From Bermanella sp034112325 (lineage in GTDB: Bacteria > Pseudomonadota > Gammaproteobacteria > Pseudomonadales > Oceanobacteraceae), in NCBI GenBank assembly GCA_034112325.1, contig JAWUVO010000025.1, positions 1 through 64,000 on the forward strand: 64,000 bases of DNA, given 5' to 3'. Under the pieces are notes generated by a model that was not told where the DNA came from, searched no databases, and saw only the letters and a list, made by a program, of their open reading frames with translations. Positions 44,113 through 52,585 of the stretch are shown piece after piece (positions within the stretch are counted from its first letter, which is position 1; the number at the start of each line of letters is the position of its first letter). The translations under genes were made by a program, and so were the position numbers.

Positions 44113-46419
44113 ATGAGTGAACAAACACAAGTAGAAGGGCTCGATCCGTCTACGTCCAATTCTGAAACAGCTCTTAAAGCTGAATTAAAGCCGCAGCCAA
44201 TTATCGTTACTTGCCCAAAAGGTTTGGAGAATATATTACAAGACGAAATTATTGAGCTTGGTGGTAAGTCCTCTAGGATTGGTATGGCGTTTGTCAGTTT
44301 TGAAGCCGATCAGCTAATGGCTTACAAAGTATGTCTATGGTCGCGTTTGGCTAGTCGTGTTTTGTGGCCCCTTAAGCAATTTGAAGGATTGAGCGCAGCT
44401 CAACTTTATGAAGGCTTATTAGACATTCCTTGGATAGAGCATTTTAGTGATCGCCAATCATTTAGAGTTTATTTTTCAGGCAGTTCTGACGAAATCCGTA
44501 ACACACACTTTGGTGCGTTAAAGGTTAAAGACGCTATTTGCGATTACTTTCGTGAAAAAACAGGTGCTCGTCCAGACGTAAGTGATGATCCAGATGTATC
44601 CATTCATGTGCGTTTAAATAAAGGCTTATTTTCCGTTAGCTTAGACATGGCGGGCGAGCCCTTGCACCGTCGTGGTTATCGTCAAAGCCAAGGTGCTGCG
44701 CCATTAAAAGAAAATTTAGCGGCTGCTTTATTAATTCGTGCAGGCTGGCCTAAATTAATGAAGCAAGATGACGGCGCATTGCTTGACCCTATGTGCGGCT
44801 CAGGAACTTTATTAATAGAAGCTGCATTAATGGCGGCAGATATTGCACCGGGGATGTTGCGCACCCAGTTTGCGTTTGAAAGATGGAAAAAACATTCAGC
44901 GCCTGAATGGCGTGAATTAAAACAAGATGCCCAAGATAGAAAGAATAAAGGAATAGATTCAGACACAGAGCTAACCCTAGTGGGTTACGACATGGACGGC
45001 GATGTATTAGAAAAAGCCAAAGACAATGCTCGACGAGCGGGTGTAGCTCACTTTATTCACCTTCAGGAGCAACCACTTAGCGATTTGACCAAAGAAAAAG
45101 GTTTACCTGATACAGGTCTAATTCTATGCAACCCGCCATATGGAGAGCGTTTAAGCGATGAGGTTGCCATTGGTGCCTTATATGCAGCTATGGGTAACAA
45201 GGTTAAGCAGCATTTCCCTAACTGGACCATGGCCATATTCACAGGTAACCCAGAGCAGGCTTATCAGTTTAAGTTACGCGCTAACAAGCAATACCAATTT
45301 TATAACGGTGCTATTTCAGCCAAGTTATTTCTCTATGATATTTCAGTTGGTAGTAGTCAAAAAGCAAAAGCCGCCGCCGAGTTATTTAATCAACAAGTTT
45401 CTAAGCAAGATGGGTCTGAGCAAGATGGACTTAATCAACAAAGGCCCAAGCAAGAAGGGCCAATTAATTTAAGTGAAGGCGCACAGATGGTGTGTAATCG
45501 CTTGAAGAAAAATATTAAAAAAATTCGTAGTTGGGCTAAAAAACAAAATACAAACTGCTACCGAGTTTACGATGCCGATATGCCAGAATACTCAGTTGCC
45601 ATTGATGTGTATGGAGAGTGGATCCATATTCAAGAATATGCAGCGCCTAAATCGGTAGAACCCCATAAAGCTGAGAACAGGCTACGCGACATATTAGATG
45701 CTGTACCAGTTGCATTTAATGTTGATCGTGAAAAAGTAGTATTAAAGCAACGCCGAGTTCAAAAGGGTAAAAAGCAGTACGAAAAACAAGATCAGCAGCA
45801 AAATTTTATGGAAGTAAGAGAAGGTAACTGCAACTTGTATGTGAACTTAACAGACTATTTAGACACCGGTTTGTTTTTAGATCATCGTCCAATTCGTATG
45901 GAATTTGAAAGCTCATGTAAAAACAAAGACTTTTTGAATTTGTTTAGCTACACCTGCACAGCCAGTGTGCACGCCGCAATGGGCGGTGCGAGAAGTACTA
46001 CAAGCGTAGATATGTCGCAAACCTATTTAAACTGGGGGCGTAAAAACCTTACCCTGAATGGCTTGTCTGAGCGCGATCATCAGTTTGTTCAGGCTGATTG
46101 CCTTAAGTGGCTAGAAACGGCCAAGATTCAGAAAGACCGTTACGACATTATTTTCATGGATCCGCCAAGCTTCTCAAACTCTAAGCGCATGGATGATGTA
46201 CTGGACGTTCAAAGAGACCATGTCCAGCTGATTGAGTTGGCTATGGCGCTGCTTCGACCTGGTGGAGAATTAGTATTCTCAAATAACTTTAGGCGCTTTA
46301 AAATGGAGCATGATGCACTAAAGCAGTTCAATATTGAGGATGTTACAGTAGAAACCATCCCTGAAGACTTTAAACGTAATACTAAGATACATCAGTGTTA
46401 CAAGATAACTTTTGCTTGA
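44113..46419 (+). CDS. rlmKL: bifunctional 23S rRNA methyltransferase RlmKL
   Basis: 768 residues: a THUMP domain (to about 170), the RlmL N6-adenine-type part with LDPMCGSGTLLIEAALMAADIAPG and LCNPPYGERL (makes m2G2445), then the RlmK part with FLNLFSYTCTASVHAAMGGA and IFMDPPSFSNSKR (makes m7G2069). It is about 65 residues longer than E. coli RlmKL. Part of the difference is a hydrophilic linker after residue 420 (SKQDGSEQDGLNQQRPKQEG), encoded by short direct repeats, plus an N-terminal extension. Confidence 0.95.
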   Translation: MSEQTQVEGLDPSTSNSETALKAELKPQPIIVTCPKGLENILQDEIIELGGKSSRIGMAFVSFEADQLMAYKVCLWSRLASRVLWPLKQFEGLSAAQLYEGLLDIPWIEHFSDRQSFRVYFSGSSDEIRNTHFGALKVKDAICDYFREKTGARPDVSDDPDVSIHVRLNKGLFSVSLDMAGEPLHRRGYRQSQGAAPLKENLAAALLIRAGWPKLMKQDDGALLDPMCGSGTLLIEAALMAADIAPGMLRTQFAFERWKKHSAPEWRELKQDAQDRKNKGIDSDTELTLVGYDMDGDVLEKAKDNARRAGVAHFIHLQEQPLSDLTKEKGLPDTGLILCNPPYGERLSDEVAIGALYAAMGNKVKQHFPNWTMAIFTGNPEQAYQFKLRANKQYQFYNGAISAKLFLYDISVGSSQKAKAAAELFNQQVSKQDGSEQDGLNQQRPKQEGPINLSEGAQMVCNRLKKNIKKIRSWAKKQNTNCYRVYDADMPEYSVAIDVYGEWIHIQEYAAPKSVEPHKAENRLRDILDAVPVAFNVDREKVVLKQRRVQKGKKQYEKQDQQQNFMEVREGNCNLYVNLTDYLDTGLFLDHRPIRMEFESSCKNKDFLNLFSYTCTASVHAAMGGARSTTSVDMSQTYLNWGRKNLTLNGLSERDHQFVQADCLKWLETAKIQKDRYDIIFMDPPSFSNSKRMDDVLDVQRDHVQLIELAMALLRPGGELVFSNNFRRFKMEHDALKQFNIEDVTVETIPEDFKRNTKIHQCYKITFA

Positions 46420-46470
46420 GCCTAGGCTTTATGGTGCTTAGGGCAGGTAGGTGAAAAAACCTTAATTATA

Positions 46471-46488
46471 GCGCCTCAAAATGATGCG
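46471..46488. promoter_or_regulatory. possible NtrC-like site
   Basis: GCGCCTCAAAATGATGCG loosely resembles the NtrC dyad GCACC-N5-GGTGC. It is two bases before the sigma-54 promoter, which is unusually close for an enhancer. Weak. Confidence 0.2.
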
Positions 46489-46490
46489 AA

Positions 46491-46506
46491 TGGCACGTAC
46501 CCTGCA
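46491..46506 (+). promoter_or_regulatory. sigma-54 promoter for the ammonium transporter
   Basis: TGGCAC-GTACC-CTGCA matches the RpoN consensus TGGCAC-N5-TTGCA at all but one position, with exact GG-to-GC spacing. It lies 161 bp before the transporter start, on the same strand, and fits nitrogen control of amt genes. Confidence 0.75.
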
Positions 46507-46667
46507 TTAAAATGGTTCGATTTTACGAGATGCACTGAACTGGCCCAGTTTAGGCATCATTAGATTTAAACCTTGGTTATTAGAAACGTATCCTATTATT
46601 TGGTTAACGGCACAAGCCCGTTAGTAAAATAAGAGCAAGCGTTCAACCGATTTAAAAGGCAAATTTT

Positions 46668-47879
46668 GTGGAAAATATTAATAATACTGTAGATACCTTA
46701 GTCAGTAGCTCAAATACCTATTTTATTTTACTTGGCGCCATTATGGTGCTGTTCATGCACGCTGGTTTCGCCTTTCTTGAAGTGGGTACTGTTCGTAAAA
46801 AGAACCAAGTAAATGCTTTGGTTAAAATAATTACCGATTTTGGTGTGTCCACCATTGCTTACTTTTTTGTGGGTTATAGCGTCGCTTACGGTTCAGATTT
46901 TTTTGCGGATGCAAACCAGCTTTCGCAAAATAACGGTTATGAATTAGTAAAATTCTTTTTCTTATTAACATTTGCCGCTGCAATTCCAGCCATAGTTTCT
47001 GGTGGTATTGCTGAGCGTGCTAAGTTTTATCCATTTTTAATTGCCTCTGCGGTCATTGTTGCTTTCATTTATCCATTTTTTGAAGGCCTAATTTGGAACG
47101 GTAACTACGGTTACCAAGCTTGGTTAGAAAATAATTTTGGCGCACAGTTTCATGATTTTGCAGGTTCTGTTGTAGTGCACGGCATGGGTGGTTGGTTAGC
47201 CTTTACCGCAATATTTATTTTGCGTGAACGCACAGGGCGTTATCGCAATGGCCGTCCGGTGGCTTTTGCTCCTTCAAGTATTCCATTTTTAGCATTAGGC
47301 GCTTGGATTTTAACCGTAGGTTGGTTTGGATTTAATGTAATGTCAGCACAAACAATGGATGGAATCAGTGGTTTGGTTGCTGTTAACTCTTTAATGGCTA
47401 TGGTTGGTGGTACATTAGTAGCCATGGTTGTGGGCAAAAATGACCCTGGTTTTATTCATAACGGTCCACTTGCAGGTTTAGTTGCTGTGTGTGCTGGGTC
47501 GGATTTGTTTCACCCAATGGGTGCGTTAATTGTCGGCGGTATTGCTGGCGGATTGTTTGTTTATACTTTCACTTTGTTTCAAAATAAATTCCCACGTATT
47601 GATGATGTATTAGGTGTTTGGCCTTTACATGGTTTATGCGGTGTTTGGGGTGGTATTGCTGTAGGTATTTTTGGCCTTGAAACATTCGGCGGTATGGGTG
47701 GAGTAACATTTATGTCTCAGTTAATTGGTTCAGTTACTGGTGTTGCTGTTGCCTTAATCGGCGGCTTTGTAGTGTATGGACTGATACATGCGGTATCTGG
47801 TCTAAGATTAACTGAAGAAGAAGAATATAACGGCGCAGATTTGTCTATACATAAAATTGCTTCTACTTCAGAAGATTAA
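46668..47879 (+). CDS. amt: ammonium transporter Amt
   Basis: 403 residues from a GTG start, eleven hydrophobic segments, no signal peptide. The twin-histidine pore residues are in VVVHGMGGW and WPLHGLCGVWGG; AGFAFLEVGTVRKKNQVNAL and the conserved aspartate before the first histidine (HDFAGSVVVHG) are present. It conducts ammonium under nitrogen limitation. There is no glnK next to it, unlike the usual glnK-amtB pair, so its PII control must come from elsewhere. Confidence 0.95.
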   Translation: MENINNTVDTLVSSSNTYFILLGAIMVLFMHAGFAFLEVGTVRKKNQVNALVKIITDFGVSTIAYFFVGYSVAYGSDFFADANQLSQNNGYELVKFFFLLTFAAAIPAIVSGGIAERAKFYPFLIASAVIVAFIYPFFEGLIWNGNYGYQAWLENNFGAQFHDFAGSVVVHGMGGWLAFTAIFILRERTGRYRNGRPVAFAPSSIPFLALGAWILTVGWFGFNVMSAQTMDGISGLVAVNSLMAMVGGTLVAMVVGKNDPGFIHNGPLAGLVAVCAGSDLFHPMGALIVGGIAGGLFVYTFTLFQNKFPRIDDVLGVWPLHGLCGVWGGIAVGIFGLETFGGMGGVTFMSQLIGSVTGVAVALIGGFVVYGLIHAVSGLRLTEEEEYNGADLSIHKIASTSED

Positions 47880-47896
47880 TTTTATAATATGTTTTA

Positions 47897-47928
47897 AAGC
47901 GCAGCCTTAAACGGCTGCGCTTTTTTTT
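47897..47928 (+). terminator. intrinsic terminator after amt
   Basis: AAGCGCAGCC TTAAAC GGCTGCGCTT followed by TTTTTT: a perfect 10-bp stem and T-tract, 18 bp past the stop. It also faces the convergent reductase gene. Confidence 0.93.
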
Positions 47929-47937
47929 GCTTAGTTT

Positions 47938-49170
47938 TTAGCTAATTGAATATCTAGCTCTATAAAGTTTGGTTAGTTTTTTCAAACGTATTTGGTCTGC
48001 AATCAAACTAAATAATGCAGATGAATTTAATTTTGGCTGCTTACCCTTACCAATACGTTGTAACTGTCGTTTAGTAATAGCCATGGTCGCTAGACTACCA
48101 AGGGTCTTGTTTTTCCATTTTACTGAAGGCAAAACGGCTTGGGCATTGGTGTCACTTTTCCAGTCATTAGGAAGAGTAGGGCAAAATGCTAAAGCCCGCC
48201 CCATACCAATCATATCAACTCCCTCATCAATAACCTTTTGTGCTGTGGCAAGACGGTTAATACCGCCTGTAGTCATGATGGGAATGTTAGCTTGTTTTGC
48301 AATTTCTTTAGCAAAGGTTAAAAAATAGGCCTCGCGTTCCAGTGTTCTGCCATCTTGGGTTATGCCTTGCATCGCAGGGCTTTCGTAACTGCCACCAGAC
48401 AGTTCGACTAAATCTATATTCAATTGTTCAAGCTTTTTGACCACAGCAAGGGCGTCGTCACTATCAAAGCCACCCCTTTGGAAGTCGGCTGAATTTAATT
48501 TAACTGAGATGGCCGTTTCTTTTGGTACCACTTTTTGAATGGCTTCAATAATTTGATACAGCAAGCGGGCACGATTATCTAAGCTACCTCCCCATTGGTC
48601 GGTACGTTGATTAGTTAGTGGAGATAAAAATTGGGACAGAAGATAGCCATGAGCAGCATGTACCTGAATACCATTAAAACCGGCTTTTACCGCTTTAGCA
48701 GATGTAACAGCAAAACGTTCAATAAGCTCTTCAATTTCATCTTCTGTCATAGCTGTTGGCTGACCAAATAATTTACTATGGGCTCCCATATTCAGTGGAA
48801 TATTCGAAGGTGATAAAACCTGCCCGCCCATGGCCGCATATACTTGACGTCCGGGGTGATTAATTTGCATCCACACATGGGTGCCATTTTGTTTAGCCGT
48901 GGCGGCCCATTTGGTAAAAGGTTCTAGTGGTGTATCTTGCTCTAAAGCGATACCGCCTGGGCCAGTCATTGCTCTATGATCAACCATCACATTACCAGTA
49001 ATCAACAAACCGCTGCCGCCATTTGCCCACGCGTCGTATAGTTTAAAAATAGTGTCGCCAGGAAGATGTCCTTCAGCGGCCATATTTTCTTCCATCGCAG
49101 CTTTTGCTAAGCGGTTAGGTAGTTGAGTGCCATTAGGCAAGGTAAGTGGTGAATAAACGGTATTTGTCAT
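47938..49170 (-). CDS. NADH:flavin oxidoreductase, Old Yellow Enzyme family
   Basis: 410 residues forming an FMN TIM barrel. Landmarks are NRLAKAAMEENMA at the N terminus, VHAAHGYLLSQFLSPLTNQRTDQWGGSLDNRARLL, and the phosphate-binding TTGGINRLATAQKVIDEGVDMIGMGRAL. It resembles the single-domain, 2,4-dienoyl-CoA-reductase-like branch that reduces alpha,beta-unsaturated carbonyls, without the C-terminal Fe-S/FAD domains. Substrate unknown. Convergent with amt. Confidence 0.9.
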   Translation of the reverse strand: MTNTVYSPLTLPNGTQLPNRLAKAAMEENMAAEGHLPGDTIFKLYDAWANGGSGLLITGNVMVDHRAMTGPGGIALEQDTPLEPFTKWAATAKQNGTHVWMQINHPGRQVYAAMGGQVLSPSNIPLNMGAHSKLFGQPTAMTEDEIEELIERFAVTSAKAVKAGFNGIQVHAAHGYLLSQFLSPLTNQRTDQWGGSLDNRARLLYQIIEAIQKVVPKETAISVKLNSADFQRGGFDSDDALAVVKKLEQLNIDLVELSGGSYESPAMQGITQDGRTLEREAYFLTFAKEIAKQANIPIMTTGGINRLATAQKVIDEGVDMIGMGRALAFCPTLPNDWKSDTNAQAVLPSVKWKNKTLGSLATMAITKRQLQRIGKGKQPKLNSSALFSLIADQIRLKKLTKLYRARYSIS

Positions 49171-49402
49171 AGCAGCCTGAACTAATTAATTATTATTAAG
49201 TGATTACTTTATAATGCTTAAGTTTTACAAATCAAGTGGCGAAACGACATATTGCAATGCCAAGCAGCTAGTTAGGTGTTAAAGATAAGTGTTTAAGCCA
49301 AGTGTTTAAGCTGAGCGACAAAGTTAAAAATTAAGATTTATGAATTACATGCCTAGCGCTACACTGGTGCTATGTCATTATAAAAAGAATACAGGGAATC
49401 AT

Positions 49403-50176
49403 ATGTGCGAACTACTGGGGATGAGTGCTAATACTCCAACAGATTTATGTTTTAGCTTTACCGGATTAACTCAACGTGGCGGCCGCACAGGCCCTCATGG
49501 AGACGGTTGGGGCGTTGCTTTTTACGAGGGTAAGGGTGTACGCAGTTTTCACGAGTCGAGCGCCAGTGCTTCTTCGAAAGTAGCAAACATGGTTCAAAAC
49601 CATCCAATTAAAAGTAAAACTGCGCTATGTCATATTCGACAAGCCAATGTGGGTGAAGTTTGCTTAGCTAATACCCATCCATTTACTCGTGAATTGTGGG
49701 GAAGACAATGGGTATTTGCTCATAATGGCCAGATAGAAAATTTTGTTCGCCGCGAAGGTATGTACGAACCAGTTGGTGATACCGATAGCGAAAATATTTT
49801 TTGTGATTTAATGAACGAGATTAGACAAAATATCCCTCGTGATGCGATGCCAAATCAAATCGCTGAATGTCTAAAAGTATTGGCAACTAAATACTCCGAA
49901 CAAGGCGTATTTAATTGTCTGTTAAGCAATGGTGATTGGTTATTTACATTTTGCAGTACCAAAATGGCAAGTATCACTAGGCGAGCTCCATTTGGTCCTG
50001 CACAGCTTTCTGATGCCGACGTAGTAATAGACTTTGCGGCTGAAACGACAGACAAAGATGTGGTCAGTATTATTGCTACCGAACCATTAACTACTGACGA
50101 AGCTTGGGATGTTTACCAGCCAGGCGAATGGCGTTTATGGCAAGAAGGTGAAGTAATTTCCCAAGGTAAGGTTTAA
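49403..50176 (+). CDS. class II glutamine amidotransferase, YafJ-like
   Basis: ATG 49403 exposes Cys2 (MCELLGMSANTP), the N-terminal nucleophile needed by this class, so longer upstream frames are wrong. GRTGPHGDGWGVAFYEGKG, NTHPFTRELWGRQWVFAHNGQI and DTDSENIF are family blocks. The 257-residue protein likely releases ammonia from glutamine or a gamma-glutamyl compound, in the YafJ/EgtC-like group. A TTG-initiated ChaC-like gene begins two bases after its stop, suggesting linked gamma-glutamyl metabolism. Confidence 0.9.
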   Translation: MCELLGMSANTPTDLCFSFTGLTQRGGRTGPHGDGWGVAFYEGKGVRSFHESSASASSKVANMVQNHPIKSKTALCHIRQANVGEVCLANTHPFTRELWGRQWVFAHNGQIENFVRREGMYEPVGDTDSENIFCDLMNEIRQNIPRDAMPNQIAECLKVLATKYSEQGVFNCLLSNGDWLFTFCSTKMASITRRAPFGPAQLSDADVVIDFAAETTDKDVVSIIATEPLTTDEAWDVYQPGEWRLWQEGEVISQGKV

Positions 50177-50177
50177 A

Positions 50178-50741
50178 TTGATAGATACTAGCGAGCAAAA
50201 TAAAGGTCGCCAAAACTTATCCGAATTCGATGAGATTTGGTTATTTGGTTATGGCTCGTTAATTTATAAAGTAGACTTTCCATATATAGAAAAATCAGTT
50301 GCCAGTATAAAAGGCTGGCAACGTAAGTTTTGGCAGGGCAGCCATGACCACAGAGGCACCCCAGAAAGCCCTGGCAGGGTGGTAACTTTAATTCCAGCGG
50401 AAGAGCATGTTGAATGTATTGGTATGGCGTACCGTGTAACTGAAGACGAGTTTGTACATTTAGATTATCGAGAAAAAAATGGCTACCTACGGCATCAAGT
50501 CACATTACAGTTTGAAGATGGTCGGACTAAGCAGGGTGTTATTTATATTGCAGATGAAGACAATACAGCATTTTTAGGCAAGGCACCCATTCTAGATATT
50601 GCCCAACAGATATTTGAAAGCAGCGGTCCTAGCGGTGAAAACCGTGAGTATTTATTAGAACTAGCTAATAGCTTACGTAAATTAGATGCTAGCGACGAAC
50701 ACATCTTTGAAATTGAAAAAGCCTTACTTAAATTAGTTTAA
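50178..50741 (+). CDS. gamma-glutamylcyclotransferase, ChaC-like
   Basis: 187 residues from a TTG start. The binding loop FGYGSLIYK and the later GRVVTLIPAEEHVECIGMAYRV and DYREKNGYLRHQV pattern, with the catalytic glutamate in the latter block, identify ChaC enzymes that split glutathione into 5-oxoproline and Cys-Gly. It lies one base after the amidotransferase, so translation is likely coupled. Confidence 0.9.
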   Translation: MIDTSEQNKGRQNLSEFDEIWLFGYGSLIYKVDFPYIEKSVASIKGWQRKFWQGSHDHRGTPESPGRVVTLIPAEEHVECIGMAYRVTEDEFVHLDYREKNGYLRHQVTLQFEDGRTKQGVIYIADEDNTAFLGKAPILDIAQQIFESSGPSGENREYLLELANSLRKLDASDEHIFEIEKALLKLV

Positions 50742-50783
50742 GTAATTTCTCAATACTAGATTTATTTTTAAACACGGAACCGA

Positions 50784-50813
50784 CCTTACTAGTGGACGCG
50801 GGTATCCATTTCC
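50784..50813 (-). repeat. GGATACCCGC-type repeat, copy 1
   Basis: TTACTAG-(6 nt)-CGGGTATCCA matches the element at 61995-62024. The reverse strand begins TGGATACCCGC and continues as a decayed arm of the dispersed TGGATACCCGC...GCGGGTA stem-loop type seen in many proteobacteria. It lies immediately after the mocA-like stop. Confidence 0.6.
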
Positions 50814-51503
50814 CTAGCTGCATTTGATATCTTCAGGACGATCAATATCTTGGATAATCCCTTGATCTGTTAATTGTATTTCGGTAACGCCATATTTCTT
50901 AATTAAAGGTTGGGCACCGTTATCACCTGTTATTTTTAAAAGTTCTTGCCTATATTTTTTGTTAAATAAAACAGGATGACCAGATCTATTTTTTTCTATC
51001 TTACTGCCTGCTAATAAAACTGGGCGCAATATTCCCAACTTTTTATTTACGTTTAAATCTTGAGACTTGATTAATTTTTTCTCTAAGATTTCTTTTGATT
51101 TAAAGTCTAAATTATCCATAAAAAATTTTATTATCGTGCTATAGGTACAGGGCAAAATATACGGCATATCTGCCAAGCATATCAAATAGTGACTGTTGTC
51201 ATTACAAGCTTTAACACCGGTTATAATACTGCTGCTTAAGCCTTGCCTATAATCGGAATTATCAATAGTGGTAAAACCATGAGAGGCAAACTGTTGTTTG
51301 AGTTTTAAATCACTGGGACGCACAACACAAATTACGTTGTCCACATAAGGTTTGATATTTAACGCGCTAACAACACCTAAAGGCAAAGCTTGATCACCAG
51401 GATTAAGTTGAATAGGTGTTAATAATTTATCACCACCAAAGCGACTGCCCAAGCCAGCCGCTAATACTATAGCTGTTATTGTGATTAAATTTTCATTGTC
51501 CAT
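50814..51503 (-). CDS. MocA-like molybdenum cofactor cytidylyltransferase
   Basis: 229 residues with the nucleotidyltransferase loop AAGLGSRFGGDKLLTPI, later NSDYRQGLSSSIITGVKA and ICLADMPYILP, as in MocA/MobA. MocA adds CMP to molybdopterin for xanthine-dehydrogenase-type enzymes, which fits the molybdenum hydroxylase encoded upstream. Its ATG overlaps the XdhC-like stop (TAATG). Last gene of the module. Confidence 0.87.
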   Translation of the reverse strand: MDNENLITITAIVLAAGLGSRFGGDKLLTPIQLNPGDQALPLGVVSALNIKPYVDNVICVVRPSDLKLKQQFASHGFTTIDNSDYRQGLSSSIITGVKACNDNSHYLICLADMPYILPCTYSTIIKFFMDNLDFKSKEILEKKLIKSQDLNVNKKLGILRPVLLAGSKIEKNRSGHPVLFNKKYRQELLKITGDNGAQPLIKKYGVTEIQLTDQGIIQDIDRPEDIKCS

Positions 51504-52501
51504 TACAGCTTACAAACTTCAGTAGCACTACTTTGCTCGGATTTTTTTTCTAATGCTTTACTGGGTTGAATACCATTTTTTATCGCGGTAATTTCAGCCA
51601 GTATTGAAAGAGCGATTTCGGCAGGAGTTTTGCTACCAATATTTAATCCTACCGGGCCATGAAGTTGTGACACTTGCGCTTCAGTAAACCCAAAGTGTTC
51701 AACTAAGCGTTCCCGCCGTTGCTGATTATTTAATTTTGAACCTAGGGCACCCACATAAAATGCTTGGCTATTAAGGGCCGCTAATAACGCCATATCATCT
51801 ACTTTTGGGTCATGAGATACAGCCACAATAGCTGTGCGGCTATCAATCTTTAATCCGTTAATAATGTCGTCAGGAAAACCGTCAAGTAATGGAATACTTT
51901 TTAACGGCCAGTTTTTCCTGTAGTCAGGCCTAGGATCGCTTACTAAAATTTCGTAACCTAAACCCTCGGCTATCTCAGCTAAAAAGCGCCCAGTTTCACC
52001 AGCACCAATTATCATTAAGCGCCAAGTTGGCCCAAATACATTCTGCCATGTACTTTCGGTCAATAATGGATTTTGTTGTGACCAAGCTGATACAGACACT
52101 GAATGTTCAGTTAAGTGGGTAGAGCGTATCACCGCCTTTCTATTTTCTATATTTATTACTAACTGGTTAACTTCGTCTATATCGTTTAAAGGCTCTGCTA
52201 TTAATTGTAATGCGCCGCCACAAGGTAATCCAAAATGGTGACGTTGTTCTTCGGTTTCACCATAAATTAATAGTTGTGGGTACTTAACCGGTTGAGCAGT
52301 CAGTTGCTCTATTAAATCTTCCTCTACACAGCCGCCGCTAACGCTACCAAAAAATAGTCCGCTAGAGCTTATGGCTAATAAGGAACCCACCGGTCTAGGA
52401 GATGTTCCCCATGTTTTTACCACAGAAACTAAAGATACTTGCTCGCCTTTTTTTAAGCAGGTTAAACAACCATTTAATACATCTAATTGTGAATCTTGCA
52501 T
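51503..52501 (-). CDS. XdhC-family maturation protein
   Basis: 332 residues: N-terminal CoxI/XdhC part (VKTWGTSPRPVGSLLAISSSGLFFGSVSGGCVEEDL) and a C-terminal Rossmann domain (MIIGAGETGRFLAEIAEGLG; DPRPDYR; ALGSKLNNQQRRERL). XdhC proteins carry the finished, sulfurated molybdenum cofactor to xanthine-dehydrogenase-type apoproteins. It follows the large subunit gene after 84 bp and overlaps the mocA-like gene. Confidence 0.92.
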   Translation of the reverse strand: MQDSQLDVLNGCLTCLKKGEQVSLVSVVKTWGTSPRPVGSLLAISSSGLFFGSVSGGCVEEDLIEQLTAQPVKYPQLLIYGETEEQRHHFGLPCGGALQLIAEPLNDIDEVNQLVINIENRKAVIRSTHLTEHSVSVSAWSQQNPLLTESTWQNVFGPTWRLMIIGAGETGRFLAEIAEGLGYEILVSDPRPDYRKNWPLKSIPLLDGFPDDIINGLKIDSRTAIVAVSHDPKVDDMALLAALNSQAFYVGALGSKLNNQQRRERLVEHFGFTEAQVSQLHGPVGLNIGSKTPAEIALSILAEITAIKNGIQPSKALEKKSEQSSATEVCKL

Positions 52502-52585
52502 TTTATTTACTACAAGTTAGTGCCTATGTTATAAAATTATTTATATAACGTAGGCAAATGACTTTAACTATTAATGTGAAATTAA

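Noticed and set aside
46471..46488. NtrC enhancer for amt as a firm call
   Set aside because: Only a loose match and only two bases from the -24 element; kept as a low-confidence feature, not a finding.
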